This document shows, in pieces, positions 1-9,350 of a stretch of 64,000 nt of DNA; positions within the stretch are counted from its first letter, which is position 1, and every line of letters starts with the position of its first letter. Location: assembly GCA_009777725.1 (NCBI GenBank), contig WRLG01000003.1, positions 105,614-169,613 of the forward strand. The letters run 5' to 3'. The translations under genes were made by a program, and so were the position numbers. The notes under the pieces are model-generated. The model did not search any database, was not told the DNA's origin, and saw only the letters and a list, made by a program, of their open reading frames with translations. Source of the DNA: Oscillospiraceae bacterium (GTDB taxonomy: Bacteria; Bacillota; Clostridia; Oscillospirales; Ruminococcaceae).

Positions 1-102
1 ATTATCACGACTAACGGGGTTCTTGAAGCTATTGTGGCAGGCATACTTACGGCAGCCATTTGCAAACCTTTAATGGCTATTAAAAATAATACGAAAGGAT
101 GA
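1..102 (+). CDS. C-terminal end of a membrane protein, possibly an ECF transporter S component (partial)
   Basis: Only the last 33 codons are in the window and the gene begins upstream. The peptide is hydrophobic with a NGVLEAIVAGILTAAI segment followed by a short basic tail, ending at TGA 100-102. Ends of this kind (Asn-Gly, Glu-Ala-Ile, hydrophobic helix, Lys-rich tail) are common in substrate-binding S components of energy-coupling-factor transporters. That reading rests on a short fragment and is an inference. leuD starts 6 bases later, so the two genes may be co-transcribed. Confidence 0.4.
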   Translation: MITTNGVLEAIVAGILTAAICKPLMAIKNNTKG

Positions 103-108
103 CAATTT

Positions 109-597
109 ATGAAAGTATCGGGAACAACTCATCAATACGGCGACAATGTTGATACAGACGTGATTATCCCTGCGCGGTATCTTAATACCGCCGACCCGAA
201 GGAGCTTGCCGCTCATTGCATGGAGGACATTGACTCTGACTTTGCGGCTAATGTTAAAGCCGGCGATATAATAGCCGCAGGGCAGAATTTCGGCTGCGGT
301 TCTTCCCGCGAGCACGCGCCCTTGGCTATAAAGGCAAGCGGTGTTTCCTGCGTTATAGCCTCCACCTTTGCCAGAATTTTTTACCGCAATTCAATTAATA
401 TCGGGCTTCCGATTTTAGAATGTGAGGAAGCCGCCGCAGGGATTGAAAACGGAAACCAAGTTGAGGTTAACTTTGATACGGGAGTGATTACCAATAAAAC
501 CAAAAACGAAACCTATCAAGCCGAGCCTTTTCCGCAGTTTATAAAGGATATTATTCATGCGGGCGGGTTGCTTAATTCGATTGGAGGAGCATTATGA
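109..597 (+). CDS. leuD: 3-isopropylmalate dehydratase small subunit
   Basis: Small subunit of isopropylmalate isomerase, which with LeuC interconverts 2- and 3-isopropylmalate in leucine biosynthesis in the cytoplasm. At 162 residues it has the usual length of the short LeuD type. The swivel-domain signature [11 protein letters not shown] is at about residues 62-72, followed by the conserved Ala-Arg-Ile-Phe-Tyr-Arg-Asn-Ser stretch at about 89-97. The ATG follows an AAAGGATGACAA ribosome site. The stop overlaps the leuB start by ATGA, which indicates translational coupling. leuC is not in the window and probably lies elsewhere. Confidence 0.97.
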   Translation: MKVSGTTHQYGDNVDTDVIIPARYLNTADPKELAAHCMEDIDSDFAANVKAGDIIAAGQNFGCGSSREHAPLAIKASGVSCVIASTFARIFYRNSINIGLPILECEEAAAGIENGNQVEVNFDTGVITNKTKNETYQAEPFPQFIKDIIHAGGLLNSIGGAL

Positions 598-1676
598 ATA
601 AAAAAATAGCCGTTATTCGGGGCGATGGGATAGGTCCTGAAATTACAGAGGAAGCTTTAAAGGTTTTAAATGAAATTTGCCGCAAATTCGGTCATTCGTT
701 TGAATATACCGATGTCTTAATGGGCGGTATAGCAATTGATAAAGCGGGCACTCCCCTCCCCCAAGAAACGATAGACATCTGCCTTAATTCGGATGCAGTG
801 CTTTTGGGGGCGATTGGCGGTCCTAAGTGGGACAGCCTGCCGGGTAACCAACGCCCCGAGGCGGGGCTTTTGGGGTTGCGCGGAGCTTTGAAGTTATTCG
901 CCAATATCCGCCCCGCCAAATTGCTTGCTCCCTTAGCGTCAGCCTGCCCTTTGAAGCCGGAAATTACAAGTAAAGGCTTAGACCTTGTCATAGTTCGTGA
1001 GCTGACCGGCGGGGTTTATTTTGGGGAAAGAAAGACCTACATTGATGAAAACGGCGCGAAAACCGCGGTAGATTCAATGAAATATTCCGATTATGAAATT
1101 GAAAGAATCTGCAGGACGGCGTTTGAAACAGCAAGGAAGCGCAGGTGTAAAGTACATTCGATTGACAAAGCCAACGTATTGGATTCATCTCGTTTATGGC
1201 GCGAGATTGCACATAAAACGGCGGAATTATACCCCGATGTTGAATATTTCGATATGCTGGTCGATAATTGCGCTATGCAGTTGGTGCGGAATCCCGCTCA
1301 GTTTGACGTTATCGTTACAGAAAATATGTTCGGTGATATTTTGTCTGATGAAGCTTCTATGCTCACGGGCTCTCTGGGTATGCTCCCCTCCGCTTCGCAG
1401 GGTGACGGCAGTTTCGGATTATACGAGCCTATTCACGGCTCTGCGCCCGATATAGCAGGGCTTAACCAAGCAAACCCCATAGCCACGATTCTCTCGGCGG
1501 CGATGATGTTAAGGCACTCTTTCGACATGCCGACTGAGGCGGATGCCATTGAGCGCGCTGTTAACACCGTTTTGGAAAAAGGCTACCGAACAGGCGACAT
1601 TATGTCGGAGGGGGAAGGCTTAAAGCTTGTTTCCTGCTCGGAAATGGGCGGTTTAATCTGCGGGGAAATAAGATGA
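594..1676 (+). CDS. leuB: 3-isopropylmalate dehydrogenase
   Basis: NAD-dependent oxidative decarboxylation of 3-isopropylmalate to 2-oxoisocaproate, the third step of leucine synthesis. The 360 residues match the family length. Visible motifs are the N-terminal GDGIGPEI, the metal and substrate segment [14 protein letters not shown] at about residues 243-256, and the NAD-binding [12 protein letters not shown] at about 281-292. Its start overlaps the leuD stop and its own stop overlaps the whiA start, so leuD-leuB-whiA are translated as one coupled unit. Confidence 0.97.
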   Translation: MNKKIAVIRGDGIGPEITEEALKVLNEICRKFGHSFEYTDVLMGGIAIDKAGTPLPQETIDICLNSDAVLLGAIGGPKWDSLPGNQRPEAGLLGLRGALKLFANIRPAKLLAPLASACPLKPEITSKGLDLVIVRELTGGVYFGERKTYIDENGAKTAVDSMKYSDYEIERICRTAFETARKRRCKVHSIDKANVLDSSRLWREIAHKTAELYPDVEYFDMLVDNCAMQLVRNPAQFDVIVTENMFGDILSDEASMLTGSLGMLPSASQGDGSFGLYEPIHGSAPDIAGLNQANPIATILSAAMMLRHSFDMPTEADAIERAVNTVLEKGYRTGDIMSEGEGLKLVSCSEMGGLICGEIR

Positions 1677-2305
1677 GGTTGTCATTCTCCCATGAAGTAA
1701 AAAAAGAAATCCGCTCTGCTGCGGAGCAGGAGGGAAATAACGCGGCTTACGCCTCTTTATCGGAGGCGTTTTTGTCGTTCGGCAGTATAGCCGAACCGGC
1801 TAAGGATTATCATCTTGAATTCACCCCGCCCACTCAAAGCGAGGCTGAAAATTTGCTCAAAACGCTTAACGGCTTCGGCATAACCGCAGGGCTTACCGAG
1901 CGCAAAGGCGCATATGTCGTATACGTCAAAAACAGCGAAGCCATTGAGGATTTTTTAACCATGGCGGGCGCGCCGATGGCGGCGGTAGAGCTTATGAATG
2001 TGAAGATATACAAAGATGTAAGAAACAAGGCAAACCGCATCGCCAACTGCGATACCGCAAATATAGAGCGCACCCTTAAAGCCGCCGAAAAGCACACGCT
2101 GGATATAGAGTATATCTCTAAAACCTCCGGTCTGGGAATCCTGCCGAAAAGCTTAAAGAGCATAGCAAAGCTCCGCCTTGAAAACCCCGAAATATCCCTG
2201 CGGGAATTAGGGGAGCTTTTAGACAAACCATTGAGCAGGTCGGGGGTTAACCATAGGCTTAAAAGGATTTCGGAGATTGCGGAGGGGCTTAGGAATGGAA
2301 GTTAG
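1673..2305 (+). CDS. whiA: Short WhiA-type sporulation/cell-division regulator
   Basis: WhiA proteins have a degenerate LAGLIDADG-like N-terminal fold and a C-terminal helix-turn-helix. Here the ends fit: it starts with the typical SFSHEVKKEI and finishes with a WhiA C-terminal helix-turn-helix (LRELGELL followed by SRSGVNHRLKRI). It has only 210 residues against roughly 300 in typical members. After residue 25 the sequence goes straight into what matches the second half of the N-terminal domain (AFLSFGSIAEP, YHLEF), so the first LAGLIDADG repeat seems to be missing. The reading frame is intact. It overlaps leuB by ATGA. Function is inferred from family. Confidence 0.83.
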   Translation: MRLSFSHEVKKEIRSAAEQEGNNAAYASLSEAFLSFGSIAEPAKDYHLEFTPPTQSEAENLLKTLNGFGITAGLTERKGAYVVYVKNSEAIEDFLTMAGAPMAAVELMNVKIYKDVRNKANRIANCDTANIERTLKAAEKHTLDIEYISKTSGLGILPKSLKSIAKLRLENPEISLRELGELLDKPLSRSGVNHRLKRISEIAEGLRNGS

Positions 2306-2728
2306 GTGCGGTTAACTATGTGTGGTTTTGATTTGAAGATAACGTACTTGAAAAATGGTTGGGCTGAATTATCGGCGGCAGCCGGCGGGTCTGATTTAGT
2401 TTTATTCTTTGAATATGTCCCTAACGACCCGATATTTGAGTTGCTTGAAAGTGCAATCAAAATCAGCGGTCGAATTGGCTCTGTTCTTGTTTTTTACAAT
2501 TGCTCGCAAAGAAACATATTAAAAGTATCATATGTTAATGATACTACCTGCCGCATTGAGGCTGATAACATTCGGGCAGACTTGCCCGTAAAGGCTTACT
2601 GCAGAGCAATTTTACGAATGTTTGATACCTATATTTATCAATATTCGGTTGATGATTATTTAAATAACTGGCTGGGATTTCCAAATAATGAATTGGAGAA
2701 ATTAAGGGCGATATATCACAATTTATGA
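2306..2728 (+). CDS. Hypothetical protein, 140 aa
   Basis: No family recognised. The frame opens directly after the whiA stop, with GTG at 2306 or ATG at 2318. Neither has a strong ribosome site, although the G-rich end of whiA could serve. The protein is soluble-looking with alternating beta-type segments, no signal peptide and no membrane span. It ends in an acidic and aromatic C-terminus (DDYLNNWLGF). Tight spacing suggests it is read from the leu-whiA transcript. Confidence 0.6.
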   Translation: MRLTMCGFDLKITYLKNGWAELSAAAGGSDLVLFFEYVPNDPIFELLESAIKISGRIGSVLVFYNCSQRNILKVSYVNDTTCRIEADNIRADLPVKAYCRAILRMFDTYIYQYSVDDYLNNWLGFPNNELEKLRAIYHNL

Positions 2729-2746
2729 TATGATGCGGTAATAATT

Positions 2747-2845
2747 ATGAGCGGGTTTGAAATTGCAGGGATGATTTTTTTTGGTATTGGAACACGGTAT
2801 AGAGTAAATTTTATAAATAATCGGGGAATGGGTAAATATGAATAA
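2747..2845 (+). CDS. Possible 32-aa ORF in the dnaE leader
   Basis: A short frame starts at ATG 2747, contains a hydrophobic stretch (GFEIAGMIFFGIG) and ends at TAA inside the first codons of dnaE. It has no convincing ribosome site. It could be a leader peptide or a worn remnant. Low confidence that it is made. Confidence 0.2.
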   Translation: MSGFEIAGMIFFGIGTRYRVNFINNRGMGKYE

Positions 2846-5800
2846 CTTTGTCCATCTTCATGTTCACAGTGAATACAGCCTTTTGGACGGGGCTTGCAGA
2901 ATCGGGGAGCTTGTTTCTAAGGTAAAGGAACTGGGGCAAGCCGCCGTCGCCGTTACCGACCACGGCTCAATGCATGCGGCTGTAGAATTTTACAGGGCGG
3001 CTAAAAATCAAGGTGTTAAGCCGATTATCGGCTGTGAAGTTTATGTAGCGCCGCGCTCGCGGTTTTCAAAGGTTCACGGCTTGGACAATAAGCCTTACCA
3101 TCTCACCCTGCTTTGTAAAGATATTCAAGGCTATCATCATTTAATTAAGCTTGTTTCTCTTTCTTATATTGAGGGGTTTTACAGTAAGCCTCGCGTTGAT
3201 GTTGAGCTTTTGGAGCGTTATAACGGCGGGCTGATTGCGCTATCCGGCTGTATTGCGGGCGAAATCCCGCGTTTACTGCAAAGCGGTGATTACAATGCGG
3301 CTAAAGCGACCGCGCTTAAATATAAAGACATTTTCGGCGCGGATTATTATATAGAAGTGCAAAACCACGGAATGAGGGAAGAGCTGAATATCCTCCCCCT
3401 GCTCTATAGGCTTTCAAACGAGCTTCATATCCCCCTTGCCGCGGCAAACGACGCGCATTATATAGAAAGAACCGATTCAAAGGTTCATGAAGTTTTGCTT
3501 GCCATACAGACCAACACGGTTTTGGGCGAGCCTAACGGCATGAGCTTTCCTAATGATGAGTTTTATATAAAATCCACGGCTCAAATGAATGAGCTTTTCA
3601 AAAACGCGCCGTCCGCCGTATTAAATACGGTTAAAATAGCGGACATGTGCAATGTTGAGCTTGAATTCGGTAAGCTGAAACTGCCGCGATTTACGGCAGG
3701 GGTTCAGCTTACGGGCGGCAATACGGAGCTTTTCAAAAAACTTTGTTACGATGGCATGTATGACAAGTACGGCGCGCCCTCTAAAGAGATTATCGACAGA
3801 ATGAATTTTGAAACAGGTATCATTATTAAAATGGGGTATACCGATTATTTTCTTATCGTATGGGATTTTATAAGATTTGCAAAGGAAAACCAAATCCCGG
3901 TCGGACCGGGCAGGGGCTCGGGCGCGGGAAGCCTTGCGGCTTACTGCATGGGGATTACGGGGGTTGACCCTATTCAGCATAACCTTTTGTTTGAAAGATT
4001 TTTAAACCCCGAGCGGATTTCGATGCCGGATTTTGATATAGATTTCTGCCATGAAAACAGGCATAGAGTTATCGAGTATGTTATAGAAAAATACGGGCGC
4101 GAACATGTAGCTCAGATTATAACTTTCGGCACTATGGCGGCGCGCGGCTCTGTGCGCGATGTGGCGCGGGTTATGAATATCCCCTATAAAACGGCTGACA
4201 GGGTGGCAAAAATGCTCCCCTACGGCGCAAACGTCACCCTTGCTCACGCGCTTAAAGAAAATGAGGCTTTACGCGCGCTTTACACATCCGATGAAAAGGT
4301 TCGCGCGGTAATAGACACGGCTAAAAAGCTTGAAGGTATGCCGCGCCATGCTTCAACCCACGCGGCAGGCGTGGTTATCGCTGATGCGCCTATCAGCGAT
4401 TATGTTCCCGTGCAAAAAAACGATGAATCGGCGGTAACCCAGTACCCTATGGAAATTTTAGAGAGCCTCGGGCTTTTAAAAATGGATTTTTTAGGGCTTA
4501 GGACGTTAACCGTTATAAGGGACTGCGAATTGGCGGTTAAGCTGAATGAACCAAGCTTTGACATGAACAACATACCGCTTAACGACAAAAAAACATATTC
4601 ACTGCTCGGCGCGGGAAATACAATTGGAGTTTTTCAGTTTGAAAGCGGCGGAATGAGGCAGGTTTTAGCGCGCTTAAAGCCCGTTTCAATTGAAGATTTA
4701 ACCGCCGTTTTAGCATTATACCGCCCCGGACCTATGGACAGCATTCCTAAGTATATCGAAAACAGGCACTCGCCCGAAAAAATCACCTATAAGCATCCCG
4801 CGTTAAAGGATATTTTAAGCGTAACTTACGGCTGTATAGTTTATCAAGAGCAAGTTATGGAAATTTGCCGCAAGCTGGGCGGGTATTCTTACGGCAGGGC
4901 GGATTTGGTGCGGCGGGCTATGTCCAAGAAAAAGGCAGACATGATGGAAAAGGAGCGGGATTTTTTTATAGAGGGGGCTACTACGAACGGGCTGGGTAAA
5001 GAAGTAGCCGCCGATATATGGAGCGAGATGGCGGGGTTCGCGCATTATGCCTTTAATAAATCCCACGCGGCGGCTTATGCTTATATTTCCTACAGGACGG
5101 CATATTTGAAGGCACATTATTACCGCCCGTACATGGCGGCTCTTATGACAAGTGCGCTTGACCATACAAGCAAGCTCCTTGAATATATAAACGACTGCGG
5201 GAAAAATAAAATTCGCATTTTACCTCCGTGCGTCAATGAAAGCATGAGCGGGTTTACGGCAGTCGGAGAACAAATTCGCTTTGGGTTACTTGCCGTCGGC
5301 AATCTGGGACGGGGCGTTATTGATTCTGTTATAAGCGAACGGGAAAAGAGCGGCGGTTTTACCAGTCTGCAAAGCTTTTGCGAGCGCATGAAAGGTCAAG
5401 GCGTTAACAAAAAGGCGGTTGAGAGCCTTATAAAAAGCGGCGCATTTGACAGCTTCCCGCTTAACCGCCGGCAGATGCTTGAAAATTACGAGAGAGTTTT
5501 GGATTCCGTAAACGAATCCGCGCCGGGGAAGCTTGAAGGGCAGATTGACTTTTTCGGAAGCTTAAAGGGGCAGGCGAAATCCGAAATTATTATAGAAAAC
5601 GCGCCCGAATATGAGCACAGCGTTTTACTGGAAATGGAAAAAGAGGTTCTGGGCATGTACGCTTCGGGACATCCCTTGCGCGAACTGGAGCCGTATGCGC
5701 GGGCGCGGAAAACGCGGAGCGCGTATGAGATGAACTCCGGCGAGGGGATTTATAAAGACGGCGATGCGGTTTCGATGGTTTGCATAGTCAGGGGCGTTAA

Positions 5801-6263
5801 AAACTATACCGCAAAATCGGGCGGGAAGATGCTTTTTTTGCGGCTTGAAGATATGAGCGGTGAAATCGAGGGAATCGTTTTCCCCGAGCTTAACCTTGCG
5901 GCGGGCAGTTTATTTAAAAAGGGTGAAATACTTTTTATAACCGCTAAAATATCGTTTAAGGACGATGAGCCTAAGCTTATTATCGATACCGTCTTAACCG
6001 AGGCGCAGTTTAAAGCCGCTTGCGAAAGAATGAGCATATATATTAAGTGCAAAAGCAGCGATATGTATATTCAACAAAATATACTGAATATACTGAATAA
6101 TGCCAAAAAAAGTGAATATTCGGGGGCAGGACAGCTTTTTCTTTATCTTTACGATATTGATAAGAGGGTTAAATCCAAGGGGCTTGCAGGGGTAAAAATA
6201 AGCGCGGAGCTTTTGAGCTCTTTGGCTGACATTGCAGGGGCTGACCATGTGGCGTTGGCATAA
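2838..6263 (+). CDS. dnaE: DNA polymerase III alpha subunit (DnaE)
   Basis: Replicative C-family DNA polymerase catalytic subunit, 1141 residues, usual for DnaE. The N-terminal PHP domain opens with HVHSEYSLLDGA (residues 7-18). The polymerase core holds GPGRGSGAGSL at about residues 357-367 and the catalytic PDFDIDF at about 397-403. A helix-hairpin-helix region lies near 840-880, and a C-terminal OB-fold near 970-1060. The ATG is preceded by GGGGAATGGG. Single gene, followed by a strong terminator. Clostridia usually also carry PolC; that gene is not in this window. Confidence 0.97.
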   Translation: MNNFVHLHVHSEYSLLDGACRIGELVSKVKELGQAAVAVTDHGSMHAAVEFYRAAKNQGVKPIIGCEVYVAPRSRFSKVHGLDNKPYHLTLLCKDIQGYHHLIKLVSLSYIEGFYSKPRVDVELLERYNGGLIALSGCIAGEIPRLLQSGDYNAAKATALKYKDIFGADYYIEVQNHGMREELNILPLLYRLSNELHIPLAAANDAHYIERTDSKVHEVLLAIQTNTVLGEPNGMSFPNDEFYIKSTAQMNELFKNAPSAVLNTVKIADMCNVELEFGKLKLPRFTAGVQLTGGNTELFKKLCYDGMYDKYGAPSKEIIDRMNFETGIIIKMGYTDYFLIVWDFIRFAKENQIPVGPGRGSGAGSLAAYCMGITGVDPIQHNLLFERFLNPERISMPDFDIDFCHENRHRVIEYVIEKYGREHVAQIITFGTMAARGSVRDVARVMNIPYKTADRVAKMLPYGANVTLAHALKENEALRALYTSDEKVRAVIDTAKKLEGMPRHASTHAAGVVIADAPISDYVPVQKNDESAVTQYPMEILESLGLLKMDFLGLRTLTVIRDCELAVKLNEPSFDMNNIPLNDKKTYSLLGAGNTIGVFQFESGGMRQVLARLKPVSIEDLTAVLALYRPGPMDSIPKYIENRHSPEKITYKHPALKDILSVTYGCIVYQEQVMEICRKLGGYSYGRADLVRRAMSKKKADMMEKERDFFIEGATTNGLGKEVAADIWSEMAGFAHYAFNKSHAAAYAYISYRTAYLKAHYYRPYMAALMTSALDHTSKLLEYINDCGKNKIRILPPCVNESMSGFTAVGEQIRFGLLAVGNLGRGVIDSVISEREKSGGFTSLQSFCERMKGQGVNKKAVESLIKSGAFDSFPLNRRQMLENYERVLDSVNESAPGKLEGQIDFFGSLKGQAKSEIIIENAPEYEHSVLLEMEKEVLGMYASGHPLRELEPYARARKTRSAYEMNSGEGIYKDGDAVSMVCIVRGVKNYTAKSGGKMLFLRLEDMSGEIEGIVFPELNLAAGSLFKKGEILFITAKISFKDDEPKLIIDTVLTEAQFKAACERMSIYIKCKSSDMYIQQNILNILNNAKKSEYSGAGQLFLYLYDIDKRVKSKGLAGVKISAELLSSLADIAGADHVALA

Positions 6264-6271
6264 CGGACATA

Positions 6272-6306
6272 GAGAAGCCCTCTTTTATAAAAAGAGGGCT
6301 TCTTAT
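6272..6306 (+). terminator. Rho-independent terminator after dnaE
   Basis: GAAGCCCTCTTTT and AAAAGAGGGCTTC form a stem with a very small AT loop right after the dnaE stop. Only a short U-rich tail follows (TCTTATAAT). The symmetrical A/T flanks mean it may work in both directions, also for the minus-strand operon that ends at 6406. Confidence 0.8.
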
Positions 6307-6405
6307 AATCGGACAATATACGTACACCTAAAAATGATATTTTACACCGCTTTGCTTCATAATCTCATTTGCCATATGACGCGATTTTATTTTCATATTC
6401 AGCCA

Positions 6406-6612
6406 TTAGCCATACGCCCTTTCGTGACGCTCTGATTTAAAGAACAACGGAATATTGGCTTCCTTGATTAAATCTGTTACCGCATAGCGAACACGCTCAA
6501 CTAAAGCATCGTAAGACCCCGATTCTAAAATCAAACCCGGAATATCATCGCTTGTAGCTATCCATACGGCGGCTTCGGAATCCCAGCTAAGGTTTACAAT
6601 ACGTTCCGGCAC
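6406..6612 (-). CDS. DUF1902 small protein, likely antitoxin-related
   Basis: Matches the DUF1902/HicB-like pattern: a beta-rich start (VNLSWDSEAAVWIA) with a DIPGL turn, then a helix (YDALVERVRYAVTDLI) of the partial-RNase-H antitoxin fold. I chose the GTG at 6612 because GAAAGGGGG lies 7 bases upstream; an earlier in-frame TTG at 6630 falls before that site. Third gene of the brnT operon, 33 bases after the preceding stop. It may be a second antitoxin or an independent regulator. Confidence 0.68.
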   Translation of the reverse strand: MPERIVNLSWDSEAAVWIATSDDIPGLILESGSYDALVERVRYAVTDLIKEANIPLFFKSERHERAYG

Positions 6613-6645
6613 AATAAAACCCCCTTTCAAAAGCCGATAAGCTTC

Positions 6646-6852
6646 TTAATCATGTTCCCGTATTCCTTGCGCCGCAACTTTCAAACAGCGGCGCATGACG
6701 GCTTCGGGAGTTTCGTCATTTGTCCTTGCAACCTCTTCAAAGGTCGCGTAATCCGAACGCCTTATAACCACGGTAACTTCTTTATTCAGCTTCTCGTAAA
6801 ATGGGTTTCTTATAGCTCCTTTAAGGTCATCAACGGTGTATTCAGCTTTCAT
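6646..6852 (-). CDS. Probable BrnT-partner antitoxin
   Basis: 68 residues from ATG 6852, which has GAGGAGG 6 bases upstream. Its start lies inside the end of brnT (the toxin stop is at 6842-6844), the translational coupling normal for toxin-antitoxin pairs. It begins MKAEYTVDDLKGAIRNPFY and has a C-terminal helical segment (ETPEAVMRRCLKVAAQGI). It does not look like classical BrnA (ribbon-helix-helix with a C-terminal tail), so the antitoxin role comes from position rather than from sequence. Confidence 0.6.
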   Translation of the reverse strand: MKAEYTVDDLKGAIRNPFYEKLNKEVTVVIRRSDYATFEEVARTNDETPEAVMRRCLKVAAQGIREHD

Positions 6853-7138
6853 AAAAACCCTCCTCATAGAATTTAATCTCTCGCTTAGTTGCTCGCCTTG
6901 CTGATATTATACGAATAATATCGCCATTATCACCTCTATGACAATGACAAACAGTAAGCTTTTTCTCAAGGTCTTCTGTAATTCCAATTACAATAAACCT
7001 TTCCTCACCTACAGAGTGAGACTTATCCGGGGCATAAACAGCGTTTATATCGTCAAACACAGTTTCAGCTTCTTCAAAGGTAACCTTGTGTTTATTAAAA
7101 TTAGATTTATTTTTTTGGGGGTCCCATTCAAATATCAA
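6842..7138 (-). CDS. brnT: BrnT family ribonuclease toxin
   Basis: 98 residues. The BrnT signature is clear: FEWDPQKNKSNFNKHKVTF at the N-terminus, the EEAETVFDD segment, and the C-terminal IIRIISARRATKREIKFYEE. Family members are RelE-fold RNases that stop translation and are neutralised by a downstream antitoxin. TTG at 7138 is the likely start because AAGGAG lies 9 bases upstream. First gene of a three-gene minus-strand operon driven by the promoter at 7209-7237. Confidence 0.9.
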   Translation of the reverse strand: MIFEWDPQKNKSNFNKHKVTFEEAETVFDDINAVYAPDKSHSVGEERFIVIGITEDLEKKLTVCHCHRGDNGDIIRIISARRATKREIKFYEEGFYES

Positions 7139-7208
7139 GGCTTATTACTCCTTTAAAAATTTTAATGGTGATTAACTAGGGGGCATCATTAGCCGAGCTA
7201 TTAACCTA

Positions 7209-7237
7209 ATAATATCATAATTTTATATAACTGTCAA
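7209..7237 (-). promoter_or_regulatory. SigA-type promoter of the brnT operon
   Basis: On the minus strand a TTGACA box (7232-7237), a 17-base spacer and TATTAT (7209-7214). It lies about 70 bases upstream of brnT, so the mRNA has a leader of roughly 60 bases. Confidence 0.75.
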
Positions 7238-7276
7238 GATTTTATAAATAAAATTAAATAAAATCCGGCAAAAATA

Positions 7277-7305
7277 TAGACAATTACGACGGAATATTGT
7301 ATAAT
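7277..7305 (+). promoter_or_regulatory. SigA-type promoter of the ABC-F gene
   Basis: TAGACA (7277-7282), 17-base spacer, TATAAT (7300-7305). Transcription would begin near 7312, which rules out the TTG at 7305 as the start codon of the downstream gene. Confidence 0.72.
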
Positions 7306-7367
7306 TGAATTATATTAAGAAGCGAACGTCCATGAACATAATAAAAAATTACGGGAAGAATCTGAAA

Positions 7368-9329
7368 ATGCTGATAGCTCTTGAAAATATAAGTAAAATT
7401 TGGGGCGGCGCGCTTGTTCTCAACCGCGCCGCACTGACAATAGAGGACGGAGACCGCATCGGGCTAATCGGGGCTAACGGGTGCGGTAAATCCACGCTTT
7501 TAAATATTATTGCAGGGCGGGTACACCCCGAAAAGCTCCCCGAGCCGGATACGGAGCGAATTAACCGCCGGAAAAATGCCGTTATAGGCTTTTTAGAGCA
7601 AAATTCCGGGTTAGAACGCGATTGCACCGTTATTGAAGAGGTCAGAGGCGTATTCCGCGAACTGCTTGTTACAGCAGAACGGCTGAGGGAGCTCGAACGC
7701 CTTATGTCAAGCTCTGATTTGCGTGGCAATGAAAAAGAATTTGCGGCTATTCAAGAGGAATATTCCTCTAAATCAGCTTATTTTGAAGCGAACGATGGCT
7801 ACCTGATTGACGTGAATATAAGCAAAATCTTAAACGGCATGAGCTTTCCGCCCGATACCTACGATAGGGTTATATCCACTTTAAGCGGCGGCGAAAAAAC
7901 GCGGCTTGCCTTGGCGAAACTTTTGCTTGAAAGCCCCGACCTGCTCATTTTAGACGAGCCTACAAACCACTTGGATTTTAACACCGTTATCTGGCTTGAG
8001 GATTTTCTGCGCGATTATAAAGGCGCGTTACTTATCGTTTCTCACGACCGCTATTTTTTGGATAGGCTTTGCAATTCAATCTGTGAAATTGAGCGGGGCG
8101 TTTTGCGGCGGTTTAAAGGGAATTATACGGCGTTCACCATTCAAAAGAAAGCGTTGATTACAAGGCAACTTAAAGAATATGAAGCGCAAGCCGCTGAAAT
8201 GGCGCGGCTTAAAGAATATGTCGATAAAAACATCGTCCGCGCCTCTACCTCAAATATGGCTAAAAGCCGACAGAAAAAGCTGGAGGCATTGGAAGCCGAA
8301 GCTGTGCCGAAGCCGGTTATTCACAATAGAACCTCTAAAATCAAATTTGAATATGACAGAATCCCCCCGCTTGACATTCTTGAAGTAAAGAATATTGATA
8401 TTGCAGTCGGCGAGGGGACGGAGCGCGTTACCCTTGCGGAATCGCTGTCATTCAGCATAAGGCGGGGCGAAAAGCTTGGTGTTATCGGGGCGAACGGGAC
8501 GGGGAAATCCTCTTTGCTGAAAATTCTTCAGCGCGTACTCCCCTGCTCGCGCGGCAGTATTGAATGGGCGCGGAATGTCAAAATATCTTATTTTGACCAA
8601 GAGTTTGCACGCCTTAATCCCAAAGATACCGTTATGAATGCCGTTCATAAACTGCACCCCTCTATGACGGAGAATGCTGTCCGCTCCATTTTGGGGCTGG
8701 TAAGAATCAGCGGCGAAAATGTGTTTAAGCGGGTCGGCGTTATTTCGGGCGGCGAAAAGGTTAAACTTTGCTTTGCTTTGATGATGCTGGAGCGCGGTAA
8801 TGTTCTGCTGTTGGACGAGCCTACAAACCACTTGGATATTGATACCAAGGAGGTTCTTGAACAGGCACTGTATGAATATGACGGCACGATTATTTTCGTG
8901 TCGCATGACCGATATTTGCTCAACAGGCTTGCAAGCAGAATTCTTGAAATCGCCGAAAGTGCAGTAGAGAGCTATAGCGGCGGATTTGATGATTATATGA
9001 ATATAAGGCGCGAGCGGCTTGCCGAAGCGGAGAAAGATAAGTTCTCAGAAAAAGTGCCGGAGGAAAGCTCAAAGCCCGCCGCTCCGAGCAATCCCCCCTG
9101 CCGCAGTAAAGAGCAACGTGCGAACAACGCAAAAAAGCGGCTTCGCATTAAAGAGCTTGAAGCCGCTATTTATGACGCAGAAGAAAAGATGGCTGCGCTT
9201 CAATCGGAAATGTCAACTCCCGAGGTTTGCGCCGATTATATTCTGATGCAGGAAAAATGCGCGCTTTACGAGGAGCTGAAGCAACAGGCTTCGGATTATA
9301 CCGATGAATGGGCAGAAATCAGCGATTAG
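7368..9329 (+). CDS. ABC-F family ATPase (ribosome-associated)
   Basis: Two ABC domains on one chain and no membrane part, the hallmark of ABC-F proteins, which act on ribosomes in translation control or antibiotic protection. Walker A motifs are GANGCGKST and GANGTGKSS, signatures are LSGGEKTRLAL and ISGGEKVKLCF, and each domain has an ILDEPTNHLD/LLDEPTNHLD Walker B. A charged linker with basic residues (about 235-320) and a C-terminal coiled coil (about 590-650) are present. Start taken at ATG 7368 (MLIALENISK), the usual family beginning. ATG 7332 is also possible. Subfamily cannot be decided from reading alone. Confidence 0.9.
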   Translation: MLIALENISKIWGGALVLNRAALTIEDGDRIGLIGANGCGKSTLLNIIAGRVHPEKLPEPDTERINRRKNAVIGFLEQNSGLERDCTVIEEVRGVFRELLVTAERLRELERLMSSSDLRGNEKEFAAIQEEYSSKSAYFEANDGYLIDVNISKILNGMSFPPDTYDRVISTLSGGEKTRLALAKLLLESPDLLILDEPTNHLDFNTVIWLEDFLRDYKGALLIVSHDRYFLDRLCNSICEIERGVLRRFKGNYTAFTIQKKALITRQLKEYEAQAAEMARLKEYVDKNIVRASTSNMAKSRQKKLEALEAEAVPKPVIHNRTSKIKFEYDRIPPLDILEVKNIDIAVGEGTERVTLAESLSFSIRRGEKLGVIGANGTGKSSLLKILQRVLPCSRGSIEWARNVKISYFDQEFARLNPKDTVMNAVHKLHPSMTENAVRSILGLVRISGENVFKRVGVISGGEKVKLCFALMMLERGNVLLLDEPTNHLDIDTKEVLEQALYEYDGTIIFVSHDRYLLNRLASRILEIAESAVESYSGGFDDYMNIRRERLAEAEKDKFSEKVPEESSKPAAPSNPPCRSKEQRANNAKKRLRIKELEAAIYDAEEKMAALQSEMSTPEVCADYILMQEKCALYEELKQQASDYTDEWAEISD

Positions 9330-9350
9330 TAACTGTCCCAAAAAATTTTA

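Noticed and set aside
7305..7367. TTG 7305 as start of the ABC-F gene
   Set aside because: It lies within the -10 box of the probable promoter, so it would not be in the mRNA.
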